Shown here: one piece after another, positions 48,153-56,600 of the stretch
Layout of the letters: the number at the start of each line of letters is the position of its first letter
Position numbering within the stretch: the stretch's first letter is position 1
DNA from: an uncultured Clostridia bacterium
Lineage (GTDB): Bacteria > Bacillota > Clostridia > Christensenellales > CAG-917
DNA length: 64,000 nucleotides
Direction: 5' to 3'
NCBI GenBank assembly: GCA_944358385.1
Contig: CALVQW010000007.1
Coordinates: 27,762 to 91,761 of the forward strand
Translations under genes and position numbers: made by a program
Notes under the pieces: generated by a model
Database searches by the model: none
What the model was told of the DNA's origin: nothing
Seen by the model: the letters and a program-made list of their open reading frames with translations, nothing else

Positions 48153-50579
48153 TCAGCGTCTCCTCATATCATATCCGCGCGCGAACCCGAACACTACGGG
48201 GACGAGCGCGAACGCGGCTGCAACGACCAGCCCCGCGGCAAGCGCGGCAACGACGTTGTACATAAATTCAAAATACAGCCCGAACAAGCCGAGTGCGTTC
48301 ACCAGACACTGCACGGCAAGCGCGCTCACGGGCAGAGCGAGCAGGAAGGCACTCGCCGCGGCGAGCGCGTGTTCTGTGAGTTCCGCACCAAGCAGCCCGC
48401 GCTTGGAAAGTCCCGCGCAAAGCAGGGTGCTTCTCGTCCTCTCGGAGTACGCCCTGCCCACCGTCACTCCCGCCACAGCCACCGCAAACGCGAGCGCGGT
48501 GAGCATGAACGCGAGGGCGGCTATGAGATCAAACACGTTCTCCAAAGAGCGTGTGTCCCATTCGTAGGCTTCGAGGGCGGGAAGGGCGTAATAGTTCCTG
48601 TCCGCGAACACCGATCTCACCCTCTCCGCGGTCTTAGCCGCGTCATCGGATGCGATCAGCACCACGGTGTCCGGCGCAAGCCCGTACTCCCCTTCCAGCG
48701 TCTCCTCCGAGACGATGACATACGCGCCGTTGAAGAGGTTGTGCCTGACCAGCGCGCCCACTTCAAGCTCCCTCGCCGCACCGTCGATGTCCACGGTGAC
48801 GACGCTGCCGACGTCGATGCCGTACAGCTCGCGCATGGAGGAATCCAGCACTATCTTCCCCGCCGCGAGCGCGTTCTCCACGTCCTCGCGCGAGGTGAGA
48901 CAGGCAAAGTCCGCAAGTCCCAGCGCGTCCGCGCTGCCCAGGATGTTGACGGAGCGTCCCTCCACCCCATCCGCGGAAAGCTCCGCCTGCCGCCACACCA
49001 TGAGGTGGGCGGAATCCACACCGTCAAGCTCCGTGAACTCGGATGTATCCACCGCGGAGGAGACGTTGGTGACCAGGATCATCCTCTCGAACTCCGCCGT
49101 GAAGTCCGAGAATATCGAGGTGGTGAGCGACCATGCGGTGAACAGCAGCATGGATACCGTCATGCCAACGGCGAGGATCTGCGCCGAACCCGCCGTCTTG
49201 CGCTCTCTCGCCGCGGAATAGCCCGCCGCTATCGCCGAGGGACGGGAAGTGCGTGCGAGCATCCTGCCCGCAAACCGCGCGATATAGGGCGCGGCAGCGG
49301 CGGCACACGCCACCGAGAGCAGAAGGTTTATGACAGACAACGCCCCTTTCGCGCCGGGGACGAGATTTTCGACGAGCAGACAGGTCAGCGTGACTACGAG
49401 CAGCACCGCGAGCAGCACTATCCCCGCGCGTCCCCTTTCGGGTGCGCCGACAAGGTTCTCCCTCGCTGTCGCGCGGAACACCTTGCCCAACGGATAGAGT
49501 GAGGCGAGGAACGCCGCTCCTCCGCCCGCGGCGAGCGAGGCTATGAGCAAGCCCGCATTCACCGAGAAAGTCATCGCCGACGAGAGGACGATGCGCAGCA
49601 TGAGGGCGAACACCCCCGCGGCAAGTGCCGCTCCCACCGCCGCCCCGACAAGAGCGACTGCTGCACTTTCCAGACAGAATACCGCAAAGACGCGCTTTTT
49701 GGTCGCGCCCACCAGCGTGAGTTTCGCAGCATAGGCGCGCCTGTCGCGTATGCCGGACGTAAACACAAGCGCGACGCCCGCCACCGAGAGCAACGCCACC
49801 GCCGCCCCCGCTATGGTGACGGGGGACGCAAGATTGCGCGCACGGGTGGAGATGTAGTTGCCGTCCAGACACTCCGACACGGTGAGAGAGGCGTATTCCG
49901 GCAAAGCGGCGACGCGCTCTCTGACCTCGGCGATGTCCGCGCCCTCCTCCACGCCGATGAATATCTCGTTGTACACCGTCCCGCCCGCAAGCAACAGCGA
50001 GCCGACGGTGGAGGCGTGTCCCAGCACGTTGTAGGGCGAGTCGGCGGCAAAAGCCCCTCTGTTTTCGGCAATGCCTCTCACAAAGAGACTGACGGGCTTT
50101 GTCCCCGCCACCATGCCGCGCACGGTGAAATAGTCCCCCGCGCGCAATCCGAACGCCTCTGCCATCGCCTCGGAGACGATCACATCATCCTGCCGCAAAG
50201 AGAGGTCGCCCGCAACGAGCCGCACCTCGCCGAGGCTGTCCACCGCGCCGTTGTCGAACCCTCTGAGCCGCACATACTCCTCCCTCTCGCCCGCGCTCGC
50301 AAGCGCGTAGACTGAGACGGTGGGGGTGACGCTTTCCACACCCTCCACGCCGTAAAGCGGCTGCACCAACGCGATCCTGTCCCCGCCGCTTTTGGCGGCG
50401 ATCATCAGGTCGCTATCGCCGAAATCCGCGGTTTCAACCGCGAAAACGTATTCATAAACCGCGCCTTCGAAGGAAAACATGCAGAAAAACATCGCCACGG
50501 CAACGGCGATCGCAAGCACGGACGCCAATGTGCGCAGCGGTTTCGCTTTCAGGTTTTTCAGCGCGAGCCAAAGTGTCAT
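48153..50579 (-). CDS. Duplicated FtsX/MacB-type ABC permease
   Basis: The 808-residue product has an N-terminal helix (TLASVLAIAVAVAMFFCMF), an extracytoplasmic MacB_PCD-like domain, then an FtsX three-helix core (starting SPVTIAGAAVALLSVAGVA and including VFCLESAAVALVGAAVGAAL), two more helices, a second extracytoplasmic domain after a helix near ILAVGMTVSMLLFTAW, and a second FtsX core at the C-terminus. This duplicated layout is typical of Gram-positive lipoprotein/peptide-resistance or surface-remodelling exporters of the LolCDE/MacB superfamily. Its start overlaps the ATPase stop (ATGA). Confidence 0.88.
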   Translation of the reverse strand: MTLWLALKNLKAKPLRTLASVLAIAVAVAMFFCMFSFEGAVYEYVFAVETADFGDSDLMIAAKSGGDRIALVQPLYGVEGVESVTPTVSVYALASAGEREEYVRLRGFDNGAVDSLGEVRLVAGDLSLRQDDVIVSEAMAEAFGLRAGDYFTVRGMVAGTKPVSLFVRGIAENRGAFAADSPYNVLGHASTVGSLLLAGGTVYNEIFIGVEEGADIAEVRERVAALPEYASLTVSECLDGNYISTRARNLASPVTIAGAAVALLSVAGVALVFTSGIRDRRAYAAKLTLVGATKKRVFAVFCLESAAVALVGAAVGAALAAGVFALMLRIVLSSAMTFSVNAGLLIASLAAGGGAAFLASLYPLGKVFRATARENLVGAPERGRAGIVLLAVLLVVTLTCLLVENLVPGAKGALSVINLLLSVACAAAAAPYIARFAGRMLARTSRPSAIAAGYSAARERKTAGSAQILAVGMTVSMLLFTAWSLTTSIFSDFTAEFERMILVTNVSSAVDTSEFTELDGVDSAHLMVWRQAELSADGVEGRSVNILGSADALGLADFACLTSREDVENALAAGKIVLDSSMRELYGIDVGSVVTVDIDGAARELEVGALVRHNLFNGAYVIVSEETLEGEYGLAPDTVVLIASDDAAKTAERVRSVFADRNYYALPALEAYEWDTRSLENVFDLIAALAFMLTALAFAVAVAGVTVGRAYSERTRSTLLCAGLSKRGLLGAELTEHALAAASAFLLALPVSALAVQCLVNALGLFGLYFEFMYNVVAALAAGLVVAAAFALVPVVFGFARGYDMRRR

Positions 50580-51253
50580 CTTACCACCGTTCCGTCCGCT
50601 ATCTCCACCTGACGGGACGCGTATGCCGCGTGCGTTGCGGAGTGCGTGACCATGATGAGGGCGACTCCCTTTTCACGGTTGATCCTGCCCAGCAGCTCCA
50701 TGACCTGCCGTCCTCTCTCGCGGTCCAGACTGCCCGTAGGCTCGTCCAGGAAAATGATCTTGGGGGATGTGGCGAGCGCGCGGGCGAGCGCGACTCGCTG
50801 CTGTTCGCCGCCCGAAAGCTGTGCGGGCAGATTCCCCAGCCTCTCTTCTATGCCGAGAAAACGGCACGCCTCGGCTACGGACTCGGCGTAATCCTTCTCC
50901 TTTTTGCCGTCCAGCCTCAGCGGAAGCACGATGTTCTCGTAAGCGGTGAGGTGAGGGACGAGGTTGTCGAACTGATAGACGAAGGAGACCTCGCGTCTGC
51001 GCATTGCGGCAAGCTCCTCATCCGAGACGGAAGCGAGATCCCGCCCTATGAGCGTGACGCTGCCCTCGGTGGGCTTGTCGATGCCCGCGAGGATGTAAAG
51101 AAGGGTGGATTTGCCGCTGCCGGACTCACCCAACACGGCGACGAACTCCCCTTCTTCGACGGAAAGATCCACGCCCTTCAACACTTCGGCGGTGATGTCG
51201 CCGACGGTGTAGGACTTTCTTACGCCTTTAGCTTCGAGAACACAAGCACCCAT
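50576..51253 (-). CDS. LolD/MacB-type ABC ATPase
   Basis: The 225-residue product has GESGSGKSTLLYILAG (Walker A), VYQFDNLVPHLTAYENI (Q-loop of the LolD class), LSGGEQQRVALARAL (signature) and IIFLDEPTGSLD (Walker B), with the switch His in VTHSATHA. It powers the FtsX-type permease encoded next. The ATG at 51253 is chosen over the GTG at 51259 because GAGGTG is then correctly spaced. It heads the ATPase-permease-lipoprotein operon, whose promoter carries an 18-bp palindrome at the transcript start. Confidence 0.93.
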   Translation of the reverse strand: MGACVLEAKGVRKSYTVGDITAEVLKGVDLSVEEGEFVAVLGESGSGKSTLLYILAGIDKPTEGSVTLIGRDLASVSDEELAAMRRREVSFVYQFDNLVPHLTAYENIVLPLRLDGKKEKDYAESVAEACRFLGIEERLGNLPAQLSGGEQQRVALARALATSPKIIFLDEPTGSLDRERGRQVMELLGRINREKGVALIMVTHSATHAAYASRQVEIADGTVVR

Positions 51254-51307
51254 TTTCACCTCTGCGCCCTGTCATGCCCGACCGCGCGGATCGCGGCGGC
51301 AGTTGTG

Positions 51308-51325
51308 GTATAGTGTACACTATAC
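51308..51325. promoter_or_regulatory. 18-bp perfect palindromic operator
   Basis: GTATAGTG-TACACTATAC-type palindrome (51308-51325) lies immediately downstream of the -10 element of the exporter operon promoter, over the expected transcript start. This is the usual place for a repressor site, and AT-rich GTGTAC palindromes are typical of GntR/YtrA-like repressors of ABC exporters. No such regulator gene is adjacent. Confidence 0.7.
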
Positions 51326-51331
51326 ACTGAT

Positions 51332-51360
51332 ATGATACCATACGCGCGCGCGTAACTCAA
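51332..51360 (-). promoter_or_regulatory. Promoter of the exporter operon
   Basis: On the minus strand TTGAGT (51355-51360) and TATCAT (51332-51337) are 17 bp apart, with the palindrome following directly. Confidence 0.7.
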
Positions 51361-51546
51361 CCCAAACTTTATCATGCCCCTCTTGATAAAAGGAATGCGT
51401 CGGGTTGCTCGCTCGAAAACGGCGGGCAACCGCCCTCGGCATTGCGGGCGAAACAGTAGCCCCCCTCTTTCCTCCGACGGCTCACAAGCGGAAGGCTAAG
51501 CGGCTCGCAAGCGGGCGTGTGCGCTTCGTGAACGGCACGCAACGCG

Positions 51547-51579
51547 GTTTGCAAACAGAATGCAAAGAGGTTTGCAAAC
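51547..51579. promoter_or_regulatory. Paired 10-bp palindromes in the queH promoter
   Basis: GTTTGCAAAC occurs at 51547-51556 and again at 51570-51579, a 23-bp offset of about two helical turns. The second copy covers the queH -35 element, so the pair looks like a repressor site. Confidence 0.55.
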
Positions 51580-51599
51580 GGGCGGCGAAGTGGTATGAT
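51571..51599 (+). promoter_or_regulatory. queH promoter with the -10 element 6 nt before the ATG
   Basis: TTTGCA (51571-51576, 17-bp spacing) or TTGCAA (51572-51577, 16-bp spacing) and TATGAT (51594-51599) precede the ATG at 51606 with 6 nt between the -10 and the start codon. Confidence 0.65.
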
Positions 51600-51605
51600 A
51601 TAGCC

Positions 51606-52250
51606 ATGAAAGAGAGACGTTTCGGGTGCGACATCGACCGCGAGATCGTGCGGCATGAGGAAGGCGGAGGGAAACTCCGTCTGCTCCTGCACGTCTGCTG
51701 CGGTCCGTGTGCCGCGGGCGTCCTGCCGCGCATCGCACCGCATTTTGACGTCACCCTCTTTTACTACAACCCAAATATTTTACCGAAAGAGGAGTTCATC
51801 AAGCGTCTTGACACGTTAAAGTGCCTTCTTGCGCATTTCCCCGATGTCAAACTCATCGTCCCGAAACAGGATGCGGCGGAGTTCCTTGCCGTCGCAGCGG
51901 GCATGGAGACTCTCAGGGAAGGGGGCGGGAGATGCGCAGCGTGTTTCGGTCTGCGTCTCGGCAAGACGGCGGGATATGCCGCCCTGCACGGCGGGGAATA
52001 CGACGCATTCGCCACCACCCTCACGGTCAGTCCGCACAAGAACGCTCCCCTCATCAACGACATCGGCACGCGCGCGGCGGAGAGGGCGGGAGTGCGCTAT
52101 CTCACCTCGGATTTCAAAAAACACGACGGTTGGCTCACCTCGGTGCGCCTCTGTCGGGAATGGGGACTCTACCGCCAGCACTATTGCGGATGCGGGTTCC
52201 CCGATGCCGTAGAAAATGACGCGGGGCATCGGGACACAGATCGGGAATGA
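51606..52250 (+). CDS. queH: Epoxyqueuosine reductase QueH
   Basis: The 214-residue product reduces epoxyqueuosine to queuosine in tRNA, the last step of queuosine synthesis, in organisms lacking QueG. It has the paired cysteines HVCCGPCA, the YYNPNILPKEEF segment, RCAACFGLRL, FATTLTVSPHKN and the C-terminal YCGCGF, which together give the iron and 4Fe-4S ligands of the family. The ATG at 51606 is chosen for homology; the open frame to 51405 crosses the promoter. No ribosome site precedes it. It is a single gene with a strong terminator. Confidence 0.95.
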   Translation: MKERRFGCDIDREIVRHEEGGGKLRLLLHVCCGPCAAGVLPRIAPHFDVTLFYYNPNILPKEEFIKRLDTLKCLLAHFPDVKLIVPKQDAAEFLAVAAGMETLREGGGRCAACFGLRLGKTAGYAALHGGEYDAFATTLTVSPHKNAPLINDIGTRAAERAGVRYLTSDFKKHDGWLTSVRLCREWGLYRQHYCGCGFPDAVENDAGHRDTDRE

Positions 52251-52254
52251 ATGC

Positions 52255-52284
52255 AAAAACCCTTGACGGATGTCAAGGGTTTTT
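52255..52284 (+). terminator. Terminator of queH
   Basis: A perfect 13-bp stem (52255-52267 with 52272-52284) runs from AAAAACCC to GGGTTTTT, starting 5 nt after the queH stop codon; it can also act on the minus strand after rpiB. Confidence 0.92.
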
Positions 52285-52370
52285 CAATGCCGAGATGCCG
52301 CCGTCCGCCGCTATCGGGCTTTGGCGCGGGAAACGGCAGCGATGCCCTGCCGCATCCCTTCATGCGGCGT

Positions 52371-52820
52371 TCATTTGAAATACTTGTTCTCTATGTCGGC
52401 GACCATGTCCAGACGGCGTTGATGTCTGCCGCCCTCATATTCCGCCTCAAACCACGCCTTCACGATGTCCTTTGCCTCGTCAGGAGTGACCACTCTGCCG
52501 CCCAAAGCGATGATGTTGGCATTGTTGTGACGCTTGGTCATCTCCGCCATGAAAGTGTTGGTGGTGACGGCTGCGCGAATGCCCTTGACCTTATTGGCGG
52601 AGATGGAGATGCCGATGCCCGTGCCGCACATGAGCACGCCCGCGTCGCACTCGCCGGAAGCGACAGCCTCCGCGACCTTCAGCCCGTAGACGGGATAATC
52701 CACCGACTCCTCGGTGAAAGTGCCGAAATCGACGACTTCCGCGCCGAGGGCTTCGAGCGTCTCTTTGACGGCGGGTTTGAGGACGATGCCGCCATGATCA
52801 CATCCGATTGCGATTTTCAT
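52371..52820 (-). CDS. rpiB: Ribose-5-phosphate isomerase B
   Basis: The 149-residue product interconverts ribose 5-phosphate and ribulose 5-phosphate in the pentose phosphate pathway. It has GCDHGGIVLK at the start, the DYPVYGLKVAEAV segment, the catalytic Cys in MCGTGIGISISANK, RAAVTTNTFMAEMTKRHNNANII and the C-terminal FEAEYEGGRHQRRLD. Length is normal for RpiB/LacAB. An AAGGGGTG site precedes the ATG and a promoter lies at 52848-52876. It is a single gene. Confidence 0.96.
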   Translation of the reverse strand: MKIAIGCDHGGIVLKPAVKETLEALGAEVVDFGTFTEESVDYPVYGLKVAEAVASGECDAGVLMCGTGIGISISANKVKGIRAAVTTNTFMAEMTKRHNNANIIALGGRVVTPDEAKDIVKAWFEAEYEGGRHQRRLDMVADIENKYFK

Positions 52821-52847
52821 AACACACCCCTTTTGGTTGATAAGTTA

Positions 52848-52876
52848 ATTATACTCCACTCTCCCCCGCCGCGCAA
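52848..52876 (-). promoter_or_regulatory. Promoter of rpiB
   Basis: On the minus strand TTGCGC (52871-52876) and a consensus TATAAT (52848-52853) are 17 bp apart. The same -35 hexamer is used by luxS. Confidence 0.8.
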
Positions 52877-52899
52877 GAGGGAATTTCCCGCCCCGCGCC

Positions 52900-53310
52900 T
52901 TGATCACAAAACACTCGCTCAAAGTTCGCGTCATGTTCGGAGACGCTCGCTCAAAGTTCACGGCGTACTCGGAGAATATAAAACAGGCTGACGTCCTCTG
53001 ACAGGCTAGTTAGAACCCCCCTCCTTCCCTTCGGGCTTTCCTCCCCCGTGCCGATTGGAGTTCGCTCCTCGCATCTTGCGGGACTGACTGTACATCTCTA
53101 CAAAACTTTATATCTCGCACTCACATAACTAAGCGGATGACTGCACTCACTGAATACCCGGCACGGGAGGAGGAATTCGGCACTCGCGCACGAGTGCTAC
53201 CACTGCTTAGTTGTACATCTGCGCTCGGCACTCAGATAGTCGCCGCCCTGCGGCTCCGGTTCCGTCTCCGAAAGAGAGACGTCGTACTCAAAGACGCCCG
53301 CTCCGGCTGC
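52900..53310 (-). repeat. Repeat cassette, type II copy in island D (inverted)
   Basis: Read on the minus strand this matches the type II cassette at 26470-26830: CCGTCTCCGAAAGAGAGACG (53263-53282), GAGCCGCAGGGCGGCGACTA (complement of about 53240-53260), the CGCTTAGTTATGTGAGTGCG module (complement of about 53116-53135), and the tail with GGAAAGCCCGAAGGGAAGGA (complement of about 53018-53043). It lies between the rpiB promoter and the hairpins after the giant gene. Confidence 0.85.
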
Positions 53311-53324
53311 TTGTTACTAAACCG

Positions 53325-53437
53325 CGCCATTTGGATGCAGAACGCGAAAGCACCCCCTTTTCGGTGAGGCGCGTACTTGGTCGTACGTAACGAGCCGAAA
53401 AGGGGGTGCTGACAAAGTTCTGCGCCAAATGATGGCG
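53325..53437. repeat. Long-hairpin repeat copy H2
   Basis: It is nearly the same as copy H1 at 7750-7873: arms CGCCATTTGG.../...CCAAATGATGGCG (53325 to 53437), the GCAGAAC/GTTCTGC pair, a GCACCCCCTTTTCGG inner stem, and tip GCGTAC-ttggtc-GTACGT (about 53380-53397). Confidence 0.9.
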
Positions 53438-53494
53438 TTGGCATGAAACTAAACCGCGATATTTTGCGTCAGACCTTATTCAAAGAACGAGACC

Positions 53495-53622
53495 CGTTGA
53501 GGGCAATATTTGGATGAAGAGCAAGGAAAAGCCCCCGTCGGGAGGCGGAGCGTACACGAACGTACGTGAGCATCCACGACGGGGGCTTTGACGCAGTTAT
53601 TCGCCAAATAGTACCCTCAACG
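53495..53622 (-). terminator. Long-hairpin repeat copy H3 overlapping the stop codon of the giant gene
   Basis: Outer arms CGTTGAGGG (53495-53503) and CCCTCAACG (53614-53622) enclose a 13-bp stem (53528-53540 with 53577-53589) and the tip GCGTAC-acgaac-GTACGT. The stop codon of the giant gene (53617-53619) is inside the outer arm. On the minus strand the inner stem is followed by TTTTCC, so it is the likely terminator. Confidence 0.8.
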
Positions 53623-56600
53623 TATTCCGATGATGGGCGGCTGCTTATGCTTACTCACCGCCGCAGGCGCGTCATAGGTGACGGGCGCGATGTCCGCTGC
53701 CGGGATGATGACGGGAGCGGGGGCTGCGGGGGCGGGAGCGGGAGCGGGAGCAGGCGCGGGCATGATGGAATCGATGGGAGCAACCTCGACGGGCACGGAG
53801 TCGGGAGCGCGGTGCAGTTTGACGAGCACTGCGATGAGGACTGCCAATGCGAACACGAGGACGAGAGCCGCCGCCGCGAGGAGCAGGATCCACCAATCGA
53901 AGCCGGGGGTGCCGGTGCCTACAAAGACGAGGTTGGAGATATACTCCGTGGTGTAGGTGATGGTATTGCCGCTGACGGTATAGTCGGTGCCTGCCTCCAT
54001 GAGGGCGAGCTTGCCGTCCTCGGTGACGCGGTAGACGGAGTAGGAGCTGCCGACCGTATCGGGGATGCGAGCGGTGATCACGACGCCGCCGGGGATGTTG
54101 GTGACGATGCCGTTCGCGCCCTTGACCTCGATGCGGAGGATGCCGTCGGTGGTGAGGATCTCATCCTCGCCCGCGAGAGCCTGAACGTTGCCGTCCACGG
54201 TCTTCCAATAGTTGCTGCCGGAGGCGACTGCCGTATCGGTGACGGTGTAGCCGACCGTGACGGGAGCCGGGAACTTGACCGTGACGTAGGAGACATCATC
54301 CTTGACGAAGGAGACCTCGCTGATGGTGACGGTGAGGCTGCCCGTACCGCCATCTCTCACCGTATAGTTGGAGTTGAGGGGGAGGATGGTGTAGGTGTAG
54401 ACGCCGGGCGTGGTGACGGAGTCGACCACTCTGCCCCTGCTGTCGCGGTAGACCACCTTGAAGTCGGAGGTGGCGAAGCCTTGCACCGAGAAGTCGATGG
54501 TGACAGGCTCGGTCGCACCGCCCGTGACATCCTGCGTCTTGCTCGCCTCGGTGACGGAGACGGTGACGGGCGCGGCAGCGACCGTGATCTTGAGGGTGCT
54601 CTCGGTGACGTTGTAGTTGGCTGCATACTCCGCGCCGACGGTAATCTCAAGGACATAAGTGCCGGCATTCTCCATGCTCTCCAAGCTCTCGCCGTTGAGG
54701 TTGTACATGACGCCGAGCACGTTGATGAATCCCTCGATGACCTGATTGTTCTGCTTATCCGTGGCTCTGAGCGCGAGTGCGGGATCGATCTGATGCTTCT
54801 GTCCGTCATAGACGAAGGAGGGCTTCTCAATGAACGCGATGTTGACGTCGCGTTTGGTGATCTCGAACACGCCGCTCCGCGAGTAGGTGTCATTGCCGCC
54901 ATGCCCGTAGAAGTAGCCGTGAGTGCCGCCCACGGGACGTTGGACGGTGATGACGAACTCATACTCACCCGCCGCGGAAGGTGCGCGATCGAGCGCGACA
55001 CTGTCCTTATACCAAGTGATGGTGACCACGTCGCCCTGACGGATGCCGCCAAGGACATCGTTCACGGTGAGCGCGACGGGGTTGCTCTCCGCGTCAAGGC
55101 TGTACGTCTTTTTGAGGACGGTCTTGAGGGAGAACCAACTTTCGTCGAGCGCGGGGACGGTGACGGTGAGCGTATGCGTCGTCTCGTTGCCGTCCGCACC
55201 CACCACGATGACATTATAGTTGCCCTTATAGCTGCCGGTGACATCCGCATCAAGGGTGTAGACGCCCGTGATGTCGAGGTCGGTGTCGGTGATCACTTTG
55301 CCCTCCGCGTCCACGAAGGAGGCACGGATGCTCTTCAACACCGCCGCCGCATCGTCCACGGTGACGCCGGTGGCGTCTTTGTCGAACCACGCGAAGGTCG
55401 CACCGGGCAGTTTGCCGATGTAGTACTGGGTGGTGAAGCCGTTGCCGCCGGACGGAGTGACGGTGACCTTGATCTCGGCGGGCGAGACGATCACTTGCGT
55501 GACGTTGCCCTGAGTCGCCTTGTTGACATTGAAGCTATCCGCCGCGACGGTGACATTGACATCATTGTAAGTGCCTGCCGCTATGGAGACGCGACCTTTG
55601 TCATTGACGAAAGCTTTGCCGTCCGCGGTGGTGAGAGCCGCCGCCCCGATCTTGCCCGTGAGCCTGACATAAGTGCCTTCGGCGTCGAGCACATACTCGC
55701 CCTCGGTCAAATTATAGCGTCTGCCGTTGACCTCATCGAGGGACTCATAGCCGAACGCTGCGAGCCATTCATCGGTGGTGAGATAGGCATTGCCATCCGC
55801 ATCAACGGTGAGCGGCTTACCGTTCAGGGTGTAAGTGAGCTGATAGCCGAACGCCTCTCCGCCGTAGACCGCTTGGATGGCTTCGTTCTGCCCGCCCTCC
55901 TCGGTGTAGAGGCTGACGGTAATGTTGGCTTTTGTGATCTCACCCCTGCCCTTCGCGACGAAGGAGTTATCCTTGCCGTTGAACACGAAGTTGCCGCCGA
56001 GGGAAGTGCCGCTGACGGTGAAGATGACATCGCGCACGCCGACCGCCGCCGAGTCGAAGGTGACGGTGAAGTTGTTGCCGCTGAGTTCGCTGCTGTCAAA
56101 GAAGCCGCCCGGCACCTCGACGGTGTAGTCCGTGCCGTACTCGGGCGCGCTCTTGAAGCCCGCGGTGTCGTCAAATCCCTTCTTGAACGCCGTGGAGTTG
56201 ACGATGGTGACGGAGAATGAGACTTCCGCGGGGTTGATGACGCCCGTTGCCTCAAAGCTGTTGAGAGCGACTTTCTCCCTCTCCTCCAAGCCGGCGATGC
56301 CTTCCTCGGGGATGTCGGACGCCTTGACGAGATAGAACGTCTCGCCGCCGCTCGTATACTGCGCGGTGATGAGTTTTGCCGCCTCCGCGGTCAGCTCGTC
56401 CGCGGTGAGGGCGAACACCGCATACTCCACGGTGTCGCTGCTCGCGCCCTTGATGACGTAGTTGACGGCGGGGGATGCCGTGCCGCCCGAAGTGACGATC
56501 AGCTCATATCCGAGGACGAACCCCTGCGCAGTCTCGGATGCATCGGTCGAAGAATAGTAGACCGCACGGACGCGCATCTGATAGTTGGTGAAGGCGGTCT

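Noticed and set aside
51405..51605. N-terminal extension of queH from a start at 51405
   Set aside because: It would add 67 residues that are not part of the QueH family and would place the promoter and palindromes inside the coding region.
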